Counted from the first letter of the stretch, positions 22,716-32,949 are shown. The stretch is 64,000 bases of DNA from Muscardinus avellanarius (GCA_963383645.1 OY726557.1:152590201-152654200); one strand, 5' to 3'. Notes: generated by a model not told the origin, from the letters alone. Translations and numbers: made by a program.

Positions 22716-23969
22716 AGCCTGCCGAGGGGTTAGGCCAGTGCTGGGGCCAGTGAGGCCGGCATCGGAGCCTGCCGTGAGGCAAAGCCGGTACTGGGGCCTC
22801 CGAGGCCAGGATAAGAGCCTGCTGAGGGGTTAGGCCGGTGCTGGGGCCAGCGAGGCCGGCATCGGAGCCTGCCTTGATGCATGACCAGTGCTGGGGCCTC
22901 CAAATCCGGGATCGGAGCCTGCCAAGGGGTTAGGCCGGTGCTGGGGCCAGCGAGGCCGGCATCGGAGCCTGCCGTGAGGCATGACCAGTGCTGGGGCCTC
23001 CGAGGCCGGGATCGGAGCCTGCCGAGGGGTTAGGCCGCTGCTGGGGTCAGTGAGGCCGGCATCAGAGCCTGCCTTGAGGCAAGGCCGGTACTGGGGCCTC
23101 CGAGGCCAGGATAAGAGCCTGCCGAGGGGTTAGGCCGGTGCTGGGGCCAGCGAGGCCGGCATCGGAGCCTGCCTTGAGGCATGACCAGTGCTGGGGCCTC
23201 TGAGGCCGGGATCGGAGCCTGCCGAGGGGTTAGGCTGGTGCTGGGGCCAACGAGGCCGGCATTGGAGCCTGCCATGAGGCTAGGCCGGTGCTGGGGCCTC
23301 CGAGGCCGGGATTGGAATCCTGCCACGGGGTTAGACCGGTGCAGGGGCCAATGGCCAGCATCGGAGCCTGGCGTGAGGCAAGTTCACTCCTGTGGCCTCC
23401 AAGGTCGGGACCAAAGCCAGCTTAGGGGTTAGACCGGTTCAGGGGCCAGCGAGACCAGAACTGGGGCCTCCCATGAGGCAAGGCCGCTGCTTGAGCCAGC
23501 GAGGTCTGGATCAGTCCACTGAGTAGCCAGGCCACTACTGGGACCTTCAAGAGTGGGATTGGTACTTGCAATGCAGCATGCACAGAGAAATATCGCAGAA
23601 AATATAAATCAGACGCTTCTCTTAATCAGCAATAACTAGGAGGAAAAGGGCAACAGGAAGAGGTTGAGCTATAGAAAGGGCCCTATAGTGAAGCAACTAA
23701 TGTGACCAATCAGAGGGTATGTAATACGGGAGGACGGAGCCTCTTTAAAACGCAGGAGGTACATAAACAAATGTATCAAAGTAAATCACCAAAGAAGTGT
23801 GGGATGGAGGGAGGGGGAGGGAATGGGATGGGGGCTGGAGGAGGGCTAATTGGATGATGTGTGCTTGTATATCCTCTCAAGTCTTGTACTCCAATGTGAT
23901 TGATATATGACTACAATGCACCAATTTAAAAAATAATTTTAAAAAAAAGAAAAAAAAAGAAAAAAAACA
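22716..23969 (+). mobile_element. GC-rich composite retroelement: tandem repeats, promoter-like module, L1-like tail, A-rich end
   Basis: A 1254-bp insertion between perfect 17-bp direct repeats, in plus orientation. In order: about eight 100-bp GC-rich CpG-bearing tandem units (22718 to about 23520, the last ones degenerate); a non-repetitive segment to about 23770 with a CCAAT box (gaccaatcagag, near 23705) and a TTTAAA box (near 23743); a G-rich purine run (23799-23847); a 3' end (gactacaatgcaccaattta) shared with L1-like ends at 35650-35770 and 14702; and an A-rich tract to 23969. No ORF of retrotransposon type is present, so it must have been mobilised in trans, probably by L1. It could be an SVA-like composite element or an L1 that lost ORF1 and ORF2. 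I do not recognise it as a named family. Confidence 0.85.
22718..23520 (+). repeat. 100-bp GC-rich tandem repeat array
   Basis: Unit starts at 22718, 22818, 22918, 23018, 23118, 23218, about 23319 and about 23418: period exactly 100, drifting in the last two. Each unit is itself two related 50-bp halves, one with gaggggttaggccggtgc and one with gtgaggcatgaccagtgc, both ending in a gaggccgg-type motif and sharing ggagcctgcc. Confidence 0.93.
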
Positions 23970-23986
23970 GAAAAAGGGTCTTGCTA
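23970..23986 (+). repeat. Right target-site duplication (17 bp)
   Basis: Identical copy of 22699-22715, directly after the A-rich tail. Confidence 0.93.
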
Positions 23987-24235
23987 GATTAATCAGCGTC
24001 TCACTATTTGTTGAGGCTGTCCTAAAACCTGTGATTCTCCTGTCTCAGCCTCCCAATTACTGGGATTACAGGCATGTGCAACCATGCCTGGCTTTAAAAT
24101 ACTATCTGAAAACCCAGAGGTTTTTGCTGTAAACCTCTTTCCAAAGGGAAAACATTAAAATATATGTGTCTTTCCATTAGAAAAATATTCATATATAGAG
24201 AAAAAGTAAATTTTATTAAGAAAGTTATATCACTT

Positions 24236-24303
24236 GCTCAACAAATTAACTGAAGGCCTATCCGAGAATTAAGCCTTAGGCCAAGTGCTAACACTAAAAT
24301 GGT
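24236..24303 (+). repeat. L2-like remnant, left part
   Basis: caacaaattaactgaaggcc and taggccaagtgctaacac fit the L2 3' region. The continuation (ggcctctaccttcatggaat at 26644) lies beyond the L1, so the L1 probably split an older L2. Confidence 0.45.
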
Positions 24304-24325
24304 TTTTATTTTTTTTTTTCATACA

Positions 24326-24533
24326 CCAGGCGTGGTGGCACACACTTGTAATTCCAGCATTCGGGAAGCTGAGATCTAGAGGATCGTGGTCCGTGGGCAG
24401 CCTCAGCTACTTAGTGAGGCCCTCTGCAACTCAGTGAGACCCGGTTTCAAAATAAAGAATAAAAAATAGGGCAGGGGGTGTAGCTCGGAGGTCAAATGCC
24501 CCTGGGTTCAATCCCCAGACCTGAAAAAAAAAA
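24326..24533 (+). repeat. B1-dID SINE in the L1
   Basis: ccaggcgtggtggcacacac head to caatccccagacctg and A run; flanked by ttcataca repeats. Subfamily with ccgtgggcagcctcagctac. Confidence 0.87.
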
Positions 24534-24993
24534 TTCATACATCTGTATATCTTTTTGAGAAATATCTACTTACTTCAGTTGCCCCTTTATTGATTGAGTT
24601 GCTTTTTGTTGTTAAGTGTTTTGAGTTCTTTATGTATTCTGGGTATTAATCATTTGTCAGAGGGAAGCTGGCAATGGTTTTTATCCTTTCTGTGGGTTCT
24701 CTCTTCAAGGACTTGACTATTTCCTTTGTTACACAGAAGCTTTCTAATTTGATGCTATTTCATTTATTAATTCTTGATTTTATTTTCTAAGCTTTAGGGA
24801 TCTTACTGAGGAAGACTCTACCAAAGTCTACAATTTGAAGAGTAGGTCTTATGGGTTTCTTTTTCCTAGTAATTTCAATGTTTCTGGTCCAATTTCTAGG
24901 TTTTTACCCATTTAAAGTCAACTTATATGCAGGATAAGAGAGAGGGGTCTAGTTTCATTCTTTTTATATATTAATATCCAGTTTCCCCAGAAT

Positions 24994-25216
24994 ATTTTTT
25001 TATTTTTTCCCCCCTGTGGTACTAGAGGTGGAATCCAGGGGCTTTCCTACCTCCGCACTATCCTCCCAGATCTATTTCATACTTTATTTGGAAACAGGGT
25101 CTCACTAAGTTGCTGAGAGCCTCACTAAGTAGCTGAGGCTGGCTTTGAACCTGTGCGATCCTCCTGTCTCAGCCTCCCAATCACTGGGATAACAAGCATG
25201 CACCACCACACCCAGC
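24994..25216 (-). repeat. B1-dID SINE in the L1, with 10-bp target duplication
   Basis: Antisense; tccccagaat is repeated at 24984 and 25217. Intermediate subfamily (gctgagagcctcactaagta). Confidence 0.9.
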
Positions 25217-25674
25217 TCCCCAGAATCTTTTGTTAAAAAGCCTGTCTTTCCTCTAACATATATTTAACACCTTTATCAAGGATCAGTTGGCTATAACTGT
25301 GGGGATTTCCCTCTGTATCTTCTATTCTGTTCCAGTGTTATATGATTTTTTTTTTTGCCAATACCATGCTGTTCTTATTATTATCATTCTGTAGCATAAT
25401 TTAAATGCCTCCAGGATTATTTTTATTGCTCAGGATTGCTCTGGCTATTCTGGGTCTGTTTTTCTTCCATACAAATTTCAGAACTATTTTTTCTAGTTCT
25501 ATGAAGAATGTTATTGGCATTTTTAATCTATAGATTTCATTTGTAATACATCCATATGACAATATTTATTCTACCTATCCAAGAACAGGGATGTTCAACA
25601 GTGAAATGCAATCAGGGAAATGCACATCAAAACTATACTGAGATTCTATCTCCCTCCAGACAGAATGTCAATCA

Positions 25675-25980
25675 GAAGGATCACAGTTTTAAGATCAGCC
25701 TTGGCAGCTCTGCATGACTCTCAGCAACCTAGTAAGACCCTGTTTCAAAACAAAATATAAAAAGAGTAGGGTGCAGCATTTGGGAGGCTGAGACCTGGAG
25801 GATCACAGTTTACAGATAGCCTCAGCTACTTAGTGAGGCCCTCTGCAACTCAGTGAGACCCGGTTTCAAAATAAAGAATAAAAAATAGGGCAGGGGCTGT
25901 AGCTCGGGGGTCCATCCCCAGACCCACACACACAAAAAAAAGAGTAGGGTATATATCTTAGAAGTAGAATGTCCCTGGGC
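25675..25980 (+). repeat. Nested B1-dID SINEs in the L1
   Basis: Outer copy at 25675-25770 and about 25951-25980. The inner copy is 5'-truncated (starts gcagcatttgggaggc), 25773-25936, and flanked by the direct repeat aaaagagtagggt. The insertion point is the outer copy's A-rich linker. Confidence 0.85.
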
Positions 25981-26640
25981 ATTTGTCATACAAAATAAAT
26001 AAATAAAACTACAAAAAATAATAAATGCTAGCAAGAGTATGGGGAAATAGGGACAATTATACATTGTTAGTGCAGTTGTAAAACTACTATGGAGATCAAT
26101 ATGGAGGTTATTCCAAGACAAAGCATGGAACTGCCATATGATGCAGCTATACCGATAATCCTCAGTATCATTCCAAAAGAATTAAAGTTACAATAATATA
26201 GAGATGCAGGCAAAACCATGCAGCATAATTCACAATAGCCAAGTTATAGAACAGATGAATGGATAAAAAAAATATGTGGTACATACAAAGAGTTTTACTC
26301 AGCCATAAAAAAAAAAAAAAATTACGTCATTTACAGGAAAATAGAGGAAACTGGAGAACACCACGTAAAGTGACATCTGCCAGACTTGGAGAATCATGGG
26401 CTGCATGTTTTCTCTCATATGTAGATACTAGAGAAAAAGGGAAACAAAGAGAACCTCATGAAAACTAGAAGAAACCCCAGGGAAGAAGTGGAAGTGGCCT
26501 GGGGAATGGAGGAAGAGAGGGCAAAAAAAAGTACAAGGAAGAAAACAGATAAAAAACGTAATGTGCATGTATAAATGTATCAATATGTATTTCACTATCA
26601 TGTAAAATTAAAATTTACCAATAAAAACATTAAAAAAAAC

Positions 26641-26690
26641 ATTTGGCCTCTACCTTCATGGAATTTAGTTTTGTTAACTACGTGAAAAAA
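26641..26690 (+). repeat. L2-like remnant, right part
   Basis: ggcctctaccttcatggaat continues the L2-like sequence left of the L1. Confidence 0.4.
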
Positions 26691-26782
26691 AATGCTACGT
26701 GAATAGGTGCGCTTTTCTAAATAATAATGCTAATATATTATACCTTGCTAACATAATCTAGGCTTTTCCTTTTTTGAGGAAG

Positions 26783-26980
26783 TGTGCTGGAAATTGAAGC
26801 TGGGGGCACTTTACCTTCAAGCTACACAGTCAGCCTAATTTTATTTATTGTTTGAAGACGGGGTCTCACTAGGTTGCTGAGAGCCTTGCTAAGTTGCTGA
26901 CACTAGCTTTCAATCTGTGATCCTCCTGTCTCAGCTTCCCAAGTACTAGGAGTAAAAGCGTGTGTCGCTACACGTGGTTT
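26783..26980 (-). repeat. B1-dID SINE (old)
   Basis: tgctggaaattgaagctggg, ggggtctcactaggttgctg, ending near cgctacacgtgg. Confidence 0.8.
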
Positions 26981-27047
26981 TAATCTAGGCTTTTATCTGG
27001 CTACACTGGGGGCTAGTATTTATGATACAAACACCAATAAGTACATG

Positions 27048-27121
27048 GGCTGGAAAGGCTATTTAGTGGTACAACATGTACTTAGCATACACAAGGCCCT
27101 GGGTTAGATCCTCAGCACTGC
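27048..27121 (+). repeat. ID-like SINE
   Basis: gggctggaaaggctatttag, acacaaggccctgggttaga, ctcagcactgc and A run. Confidence 0.78.
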
Positions 27122-27994
27122 AAAAAAATAAATAAAAGTGATAGCAAAATTATGTTTTTGTTCCAAATCTTGATGGTGCGTGACCACTAATGGTGGTCTT
27201 CCCCATTAATCCTGTAAAGAAAAAGGAAATCCATGTGCCAGGGCTCTCCTTTTTTCCTAGAAATTCATTAATAGGCACAATTCGACCACCTTTCATCCCA
27301 AATTGAAGCAGAAGGAGCCATCTATGCTCAGAGACCAGCCACCTCTATGCTCCCCTCAGAGTAACTTAAGATCTGAGAAGACTCAGAAAACCACCAACCT
27401 GTCCATAATCATGTAAGCCTGATATACCTTCAATATGTAGAAACAGCGTGTCCAAGTTTCCTTATGGCTCAGCATTCTGTCCAGCCATTTCTCCATAAGC
27501 AGCTCTTATGAATATAAGCAAGACGACACCTTGCAACTTATCTTCTGAGAGCTTTCCTTTCCTGGAGAAAATATTGCCCTCCCACCCCCAATCATGATCC
27601 TACATCAATTTAATCTCATGCAGTCAATTCTGGTTCTGTTAGAGGAAACCATCAGTTTTAGGAGTCTAATTTTCCATCAAGGTTTGAACATTCTTACCCA
27701 GTTCTGCAGGATTTTAACATCAACCAAAACCTATATTCTAGAGTCTTTTCCATTAATTTATCTAAAATAAAAGATCTGAGGCCATAGCTGAGCACGTATT
27801 TTTTCAGAAAAGAATTAAAACCATGCCATAAATTCCTCAGAAGGGTACCAAATGATTTATCTGCTCTAAATTTAGAGTGACTTGTCTTTGAAATATCTCA
27901 ATAAACTTTTTTCCTTTCTGAGTATGTAGCTTCATTTTTACCTCCACCCTCACCATTTTTAAGTGCACAGGTGGGGCTTATTAAATGTACTCAC
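27122..27994. other. Unassigned intronic sequence
   Basis: No SINE in nearly 900 bp, and no family I can name. Could be an old LTR remnant (aataaact near 27900) or unique sequence. Confidence 0.45.
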
Positions 27995-27995
27995 A

Positions 27996-28394
27996 GTCAG
28001 CTGTAGTAGCGCATGCTTGTAATCCCAGCATTTGGGAGGCTGAGACTGGAGGATTGTGGTACGCAGATAGCCTTAGTGAGGCCCTTTGCAACTCAGTGAG
28101 ACCCTGTTTCAAAATAAAGAATACAAAATAAGGGCCTGGCGTGGTGGCATACGCTTGCAATCCCCGAGCTTGGGAGGCAGAGACAGGAGGATCGTGCAGG
28201 TTCGAAGCCAGCCTCTCTGACTTAAGAGACCCTGTTTCCAAATAAAAATATAAAAATAGGTCTGGGAGTATAGCCCGGAGGCAGAAGGGTTTCCAGGAAT
28301 CCCAGTACCACCAAATATATATGGCTGGGGGCATAGCTCAGAGATAGAATGCCTCTGGGTTCCATCTCCAGTATCACAAAAAAAAAAAAAATCA
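27996..28394 (+). repeat. B1-dID SINE split by a young SINE
   Basis: Outer copy at 27996-28132 and 28322-28378 with an A tail to 28392. The inner young copy at 28134-28315 (gcctggcgtggtggcatacg ... ccaggaatcccagtaccacc) sits in the outer linker after caaaataaagaatac. Confidence 0.88.
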
Positions 28395-28654
28395 CTGTAA
28401 TGTACATCCATGACTTTTTCATCTCATGACACTGAAATATACACAAAGCCATAATAGCTCCCTATTCTCCCCTTGCCCTTTCTTTTCATAGAAAGGTTTG
28501 GAACTGCCACTAAGGCTTTCAAAACCAATAAAATATATTGTTTGAAAATATAGACATAACTGGTAAAACTATAGAAGAAAAGGAAATGACCGAGGAAGAA
28601 GAGGAATGTGATTGTGGAGAGGCACAAGAGGGAATAATATGTCCCTGCTACATA

Positions 28655-28780
28655 GTATAGTCCATGGACTAGCAGCACTGACATCACCTTCAAGGCTGTT
28701 AGGAACACAGAACAGAACCTTCCACCTAGCACCTACTGAATCAGAATGTACACTTAAGAAGATTAGGTTTTTGTATATAT
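28655..28780 (+). repeat. MER5A-like hAT DNA transposon remnant
   Basis: tagtccatggactagcagca, ctgacatcaccttc, ctactgaatcagaatgtac and taagaagat follow MER5A order well. Old, non-coding. Confidence 0.75.
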
Positions 28781-29100
28781 GTTGCAGTTTGAACATAGAT
28801 AATTTTAAGTACTTGTAATATTGTATTTTTATACATTGAGAGTGGGTATACTTAATGTCATTTCTGAAATGTCCACAGATATTCTATACAGTCTTCTGAT
28901 TATGTGAAACATTTCTAATCTAGCCTATAAGTGAACCTCTCATCTATAAACTGGTGGAAAGTTTTAAGATGGAAGAAAGAATGCTACACGAATACGATCT
29001 TCAAACGGTAAAAACTCATAGATAAAACCTTAGCAATCTCATAACCCAATCTCTTCATTTTACAGGAAATGAAACCATGTGATTCAGAAGGGCCAGGCCC
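28781..29100. other. Unassigned intronic sequence
   Basis: No feature recognised. Confidence 0.55.
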
Positions 29101-29320
29101 GCCGGGCGTGGTGGCACACACTTGTAATCCCAGCCTATGGGAGACATACAATACGCATACAGCCTCAGCTACTTAGCGAGACCCTTCGCAACTGTGAGAC
29201 CCTATTTCAAAAAATAAAAATACTTGAAAAAAAAAAAAAAAGGGCTGAGGGTGTAGCCCGGAGGTACAATGCCCCTGGGTTCCATCCCTAGTACTAAAAA
29301 AAAAAAAAAAAAAAAAAAAA
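29101..29320 (+). repeat. B1-dID SINE with A tail, near exon 2
   Basis: gccgggcgtggtggcacaca head, internal A run, ID tail gctgagggtgtagcccggag, final A tract of about 25. It lies about 470 bp from exon 2 on its intron-2 side. Confidence 0.88.
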
Positions 29321-29788
29321 GGAAGGTTCAGTAATGTTCTATGTCTTGCCATAACAGTAGTTTAATACATGGGGAAACTAAACATGCTCTGTTTATAAAC
29401 AAATGCTCAAGTTAAAAAGAAACCAATATTGTTAAGGGGACGGAGGAAGCAAGATAGCTCTTAAAACCTGTGCCCAGTGTATTTATACTAAGTGGCCGAT
29501 AACTTATATCTTTGAATGAAATGATTCACTTTGAGGCAAGCACAAACATTATTATCTATATTTTCTCAGAGTACTGACCTGAGTTATAGAATGACTAGGC
29601 AATTTCTTTATGGCAAAAAACCACAAAGTTTTAGTTTTAAAACAATTTATAATCCTCTTCTCCACAAAAAGCCAAACATCACCAACACAGATTTATTAAA
29701 ACCAGAAAATAGTTTAGATGTTTATTATTTAGGTATATGAATTTGAACTCAATTAATTGAAAAAAGTGAAGTCCCACTCAGTACTCAC
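29321..29788. other. Intron sequence adjoining exon 2 donor
   Basis: Unique AT-rich sequence; an ORF at 29531-29740 has no coding signature. Confidence 0.6.
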
Positions 29789-29884
29789 CAATACTAATTT
29801 CATCATCTGTTTCAGCATCACCAATACATTCAAATTGGAAGTCTTGTAGTGACTGGGAAAATTTCTGTACTGCCATAGATAGAT
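29789..29884 (-). CDS. ARHGAP42: ARHGAP42 (GRAF3) coding exon 2, BAR domain
   Basis: This 96-bp internal exon on the minus strand has 31 full codons, starting [10 protein letters not shown], containing [10 protein letters not shown] and ending EISI. It matches ARHGAP42 at about residues 52-84, inside the N-terminal BAR domain. It begins with two bases (AT) that finish an Asn codon begun in exon 1, and ends with one base (G) that starts the Ala codon finished by exon 3, so both flanking introns are phase 1. The acceptor is cag on minus (plus 29885-29887), preceded by a T-rich tract; the donor is gtgagt (plus 29783-29788). Length and frame fit exon 3 exactly with no frameshift or stop. The paralogues ARHGAP26 and ARHGAP10 differ at many of these residues, so the assignment to GRAF3 is firm. 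This looks like a working gene, not a processed copy, because introns are present. Confidence 0.95.
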
Positions 29885-30013
29885 CTGCAATTAAAAGATT
29901 AAAAAAATCATAAGTTGGGGTACCACAGAACACTTGAAGAGTCTCCCCATGTAATGTTATATAACTTTGATTCTAGTTATCTTATTAACCAGGGCTTTTA
30001 AAATACCAGTTTG

Positions 30014-30195
30014 GAGCCAGATTCAGCAGTGCATGCCTAATCCTAGTATGTGGGAGGCTGAGATAGGAGAATCAAGGTTTTAGGCCAGTCTCAGCAACTT
30101 AGTGACATCCTATTTCAAAATGAAAAGGGCTGGGGGCTTAGCTCAGTGGTGGAGTGCCCCTGGTTCAATGCCCAGTATGACACACACAATCAAAC
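30014..30195 (+). repeat. B1-dID SINE near exon 2 acceptor
   Basis: Sense copy with taccagtttgg repeats on both sides (target duplication), ID part gggctgggggcttagctcag. About 130 bp upstream of exon 2 in the transcript. Confidence 0.85.
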
Positions 30196-30764
30196 AATAA
30201 CTAAAGTACCAGTTTGGCATATTTATATAAAATTTAAAGTAACTACAAAATAAGTATTTTAGAAACTGAGTCTGCCCTCTCAAAGGAGATTTTCCACTTT
30301 AAGAAAGAGTTTTGGTGCAAGAAGTATAATATGAAGAAGTCAATTTACCAAAGCTTTTATCAAGGAATTAGCATTCATGTGTCACAAATAGACTATTCAT
30401 TGGGGGAAAAAAAGGGAGAACTGAAACTGAGGTTGAGTGGCAGGGGGGAAAAAAAGCCATATGTTGATTAGAAAGGGTCCCAAATGGGATTCTGTACAGA
30501 CTCTAGGAAAGGTAAGGAATGCACTTTTACCAATGAACTACTGACTAAATGTAGATGGCAAAAGGTGACCTGAAAGTGTTTACAAAATAACTTTGTGATT
30601 CATAGGAGACTCAAGCAAACTCCAATCCTGACTTCACTCCAAAGAAGACCAGAGTCTAAACCCAGAAAAAAGAAGTCTTCTTTATTTCTAGGCAGGAAAA
30701 GAAAAATAGCCCACAGAAGCAAGGCATAAATCCCTGGGAGCCAACAGCCTGGGATGCAACCTGC
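30196..30764. other. Unassigned intronic sequence
   Basis: No gene or repeat recognised. Confidence 0.5.
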
Positions 30765-31005
30765 CAGAGTGATTAAGAACGCACATGGAGCTAGGAGGCC
30801 TGGGTTGAAGTCCACGCCCACCTACTTGCTTGCTATATAACTTTGGGCACATTATTTAACTCCTCTGGGTCTTGTTCCCTCCTACATAAAAAATGGAGCA
30901 ACAATGGCACAACCACCTCCTAGGATTATCCTCAGAATTATTTGCAAAAGGATATAGAACAGTGCCTGGTACTTAATAAGTATGATTTAAATTTGTTAAA
31001 TAAAG
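30765..31005 (-). repeat. MIR SINE
   Basis: gattaagaacgcacatggag, aactttgggcacattattta, aacagtgcctggtacttaat: standard MIR order in antisense. Confidence 0.8.
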
Positions 31006-32164
31006 TTAAAAATAATAAGCCTCACCATGTAGCATCTGGGAAACTTTAAAGGTCCCATCTCTCAGAGACTTGGATCTTTTATACTCACCCTGACACAGTA
31101 ATAAAACTACTTTTTTCTGGAATTCACTCTACATCATGTAATAGTATCCACCCTGCTTGAGGTCAGGTCTGATAGCTGAACCCTTATATTTAACACAAGC
31201 AGTAGGAACTGATGAAGACTCTCTCCTTGACCAACCTTGGTTAAACTTCTCCAAACTCTCTTGTGGAGCAGGCCTTCACCTTGAACCCTTATCCTTACTA
31301 AGTATTCACAGTCTAGTTTTAGCATGGATCCTCCTAGGTTAACTTACAAAGAATCCCTGATACTGCAATATCTGCTCCAACTTTTCGCCCCCATCTTTGA
31401 CGACTAATTCCTTGCCCTGCTAGTCCCCCTTACCCTTGATGTCTCTCTTCTTAGTCATTTTCTATCCATCAACTACTCCCAACCCTATTTTAAGAGCGCT
31501 CTAAAGCCTCACTTGTTCTTGTTGTATGTAGATTTAAGCCCAATCTCTCTTTCCTATGCAACTTTTTGACACCTACTGTGATAGTTCAGAATAAGGTCTT
31601 CCTTACCACTGCAACAAGTATCAGAACAAATTTTTCATTAACAGAACAATCACAGCCCCATGTATCAGGACTTACTTTGACAGCCCCAACATTTATGAAT
31701 CCTCAAGTTCAAGTACCTATCAAAGTCAGCACTAAGAAGTGAACAGGACTCCAAACATGAAGGTCATCTTTTGTACCACTGTGACGGAAGGACTCATCAC
31801 ACACTCACCAAGGCCAATTCTGAAAACTAAAAGCCTTAACTCTCAGAAAGCCTGGGTTTTGTTGTTGTTGCTGTTGGTTCATTTGGTTCTAAAGATTCAT
31901 TGGAGATACATATATTTCTTAATTCTGGTTTAAAAATTAAATCATCAATAAATAAATAAATAAATAAATAAATAAAATTATGCTCTGGGAAGAGAATGGT
32001 GCTGGCAGGGTAACATCTCTACAAAAGAGGCAGAACTACTCAGGGACCAGCTATGTATTCTAATTGAGAGGTACACTCAATTCAAGAGAATAGTTCTGCT
32101 TTAAACTTTTAGGAAGAAGGATGAAGCAAGCCTCCTTAGTGAATTATTACTCGATGAAAAAAAC
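31006..32164. other. Unassigned intronic sequence with (AAAT)n at 31944-31977
   Basis: Includes an AAAT microsatellite. The rest, including short ORFs around 31134-31340, has no recognisable content. Confidence 0.5.
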
Positions 32165-32365
32165 AAGGGCTTTGTCAGAACTAGACTTCACCAATTAGCT
32201 GTGAGGCCTTAGAAAATCACTCATCCTTCCTGAGGCTCATTTTTCTCCTCTATACAACAGAGAATTAATATTTATCTCACAGGGCTATAAGGAAGACTAA
32301 ATGAGAAATGTGCCTGGTATATACGAGGCAACTCAATAAATGGCACCAGTAATTATCATTCAGTC
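32165..32365 (-). repeat. MIR SINE
   Basis: ttagctgtgaggccttagaa, cctgaggctcatttttctcc, ctcacagggctataaggaag, gcaactcaataaatggc. Confidence 0.82.
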
Positions 32366-32949
32366 CAGCTCGGAAAGTTTACTGGCCTTTCAAAGGGCAC
32401 TGTGTTAAAGTATGCATTTATCTGACAGTGCACAGCTCTGGTTAAGGACAGAAAAATCATAAAACCTATATCAAATATTATGACAAGACAAAAGAAGAAA
32501 GCTGACTCCTAGGAAATTTTAAGCCAAGCTGTATTTGAGTACTGTCACTGAGACTTGGGGAAAAACATTCAATTCAACATCACTTTACTTTTACATGTGG
32601 AATATGAAGTAGGCTTTTTGCTCTACCGGGTTTGAGCTTGCAGGAGTAATTCCTACAGCACAGTTGAGATGGCATATACGGACAGATAAAATACCTACAA
32701 GTCCTGCAATGAATATCCATCCTTCTCTCTCCTCTCACTACCACCAAAAATCAAACCCAAATGAGCTATGTGGGAGTTCTGTCCTTAGGGAACAACTGAC
32801 AAAATCCCCCATTTCTTCCTAGACTGTTCTGTACTTTCTCTGGCCTTGATAGAGAAAGGTAAGCTACTTTGTCCTTTCACAGATACTACTGTCAATGCAC
32901 TGTAATAATCATTCCTCAAGAATACATCGGGCCTTTATAAATCACCCTC
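32366..32949. other. Unassigned intronic sequence
   Basis: No feature recognised. Confidence 0.55.

Larger units (their letters stand above)
22631..24093 (-). repeat. B1-dID SINE split by the composite retroelement
   Basis: The antisense ID part is at 22631-22698 (attgaacccaggggcatgct) and the B1 part at 23987-24093 (ending caaccatgcctggct). Removing 22716-23969 and one copy of the 17-bp direct repeat restores a continuous SINE. The break is in the linker region. Confidence 0.9.
24306..26640 (+). mobile_element. L1 3' end with 5' inversion (twin-priming structure)
   Basis: 24306-25590 is L1 ORF2-region sequence in antisense (e.g. tctgggtattaatcatttgt, caggattgctctggctattc). 25591-26640 is L1 in sense: the ORF2 end and 3'UTR (gaaatgcacatcaaaactat, ttcacaatagccaagttat, gatgaatggataaaaa), finishing in an A-rich tail. 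The inverted piece ends in L1 order almost where the sense piece begins. Interrupted by SINEs at 24326-24533, 24994-25216 and 25675-25980. Too diverged and truncated to encode protein. Confidence 0.85.
813..29788 (-). other. ARHGAP42: ARHGAP42 intron 2 (complete, about 29 kb)
   Basis: Bounded by the donor of exon 2 and the acceptor of exon 3; phase 1. It is heavily colonised by B1-dID SINEs and microsatellites and holds the composite retroelement and the inverted L1. No additional exon fitting the GRAF3 protein is needed or seen, because exons 2 and 3 encode adjacent residues. Confidence 0.9.

Noticed and set aside
23030..23432. Repetitive ORFs on both strands over the GC-rich array
   Set aside because: The unit length of 100 is not a multiple of three, so each unit is read in a different frame. 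Open frames arise from low stop-codon density in GC-rich DNA.
22716..23969. CpG island marking exon 1 or the promoter of ARHGAP42
   Set aside because: It lies downstream of exon 2 in the gene, is bounded by target-site duplications and is a mobile insertion, not the gene's promoter.
24541..25590. Possible plus-strand gene in a T-rich region
   Set aside because: Recognised as antisense L1 ORF2-region sequence, truncated and with many stops.
28109..28452. Overlapping minus ORFs with text like GGTGIPGNPSASGLYSQ
   Set aside because: This recurs at 3309, 15369, 39318 and 43257 and is the translation of antisense B1-dID SINEs.
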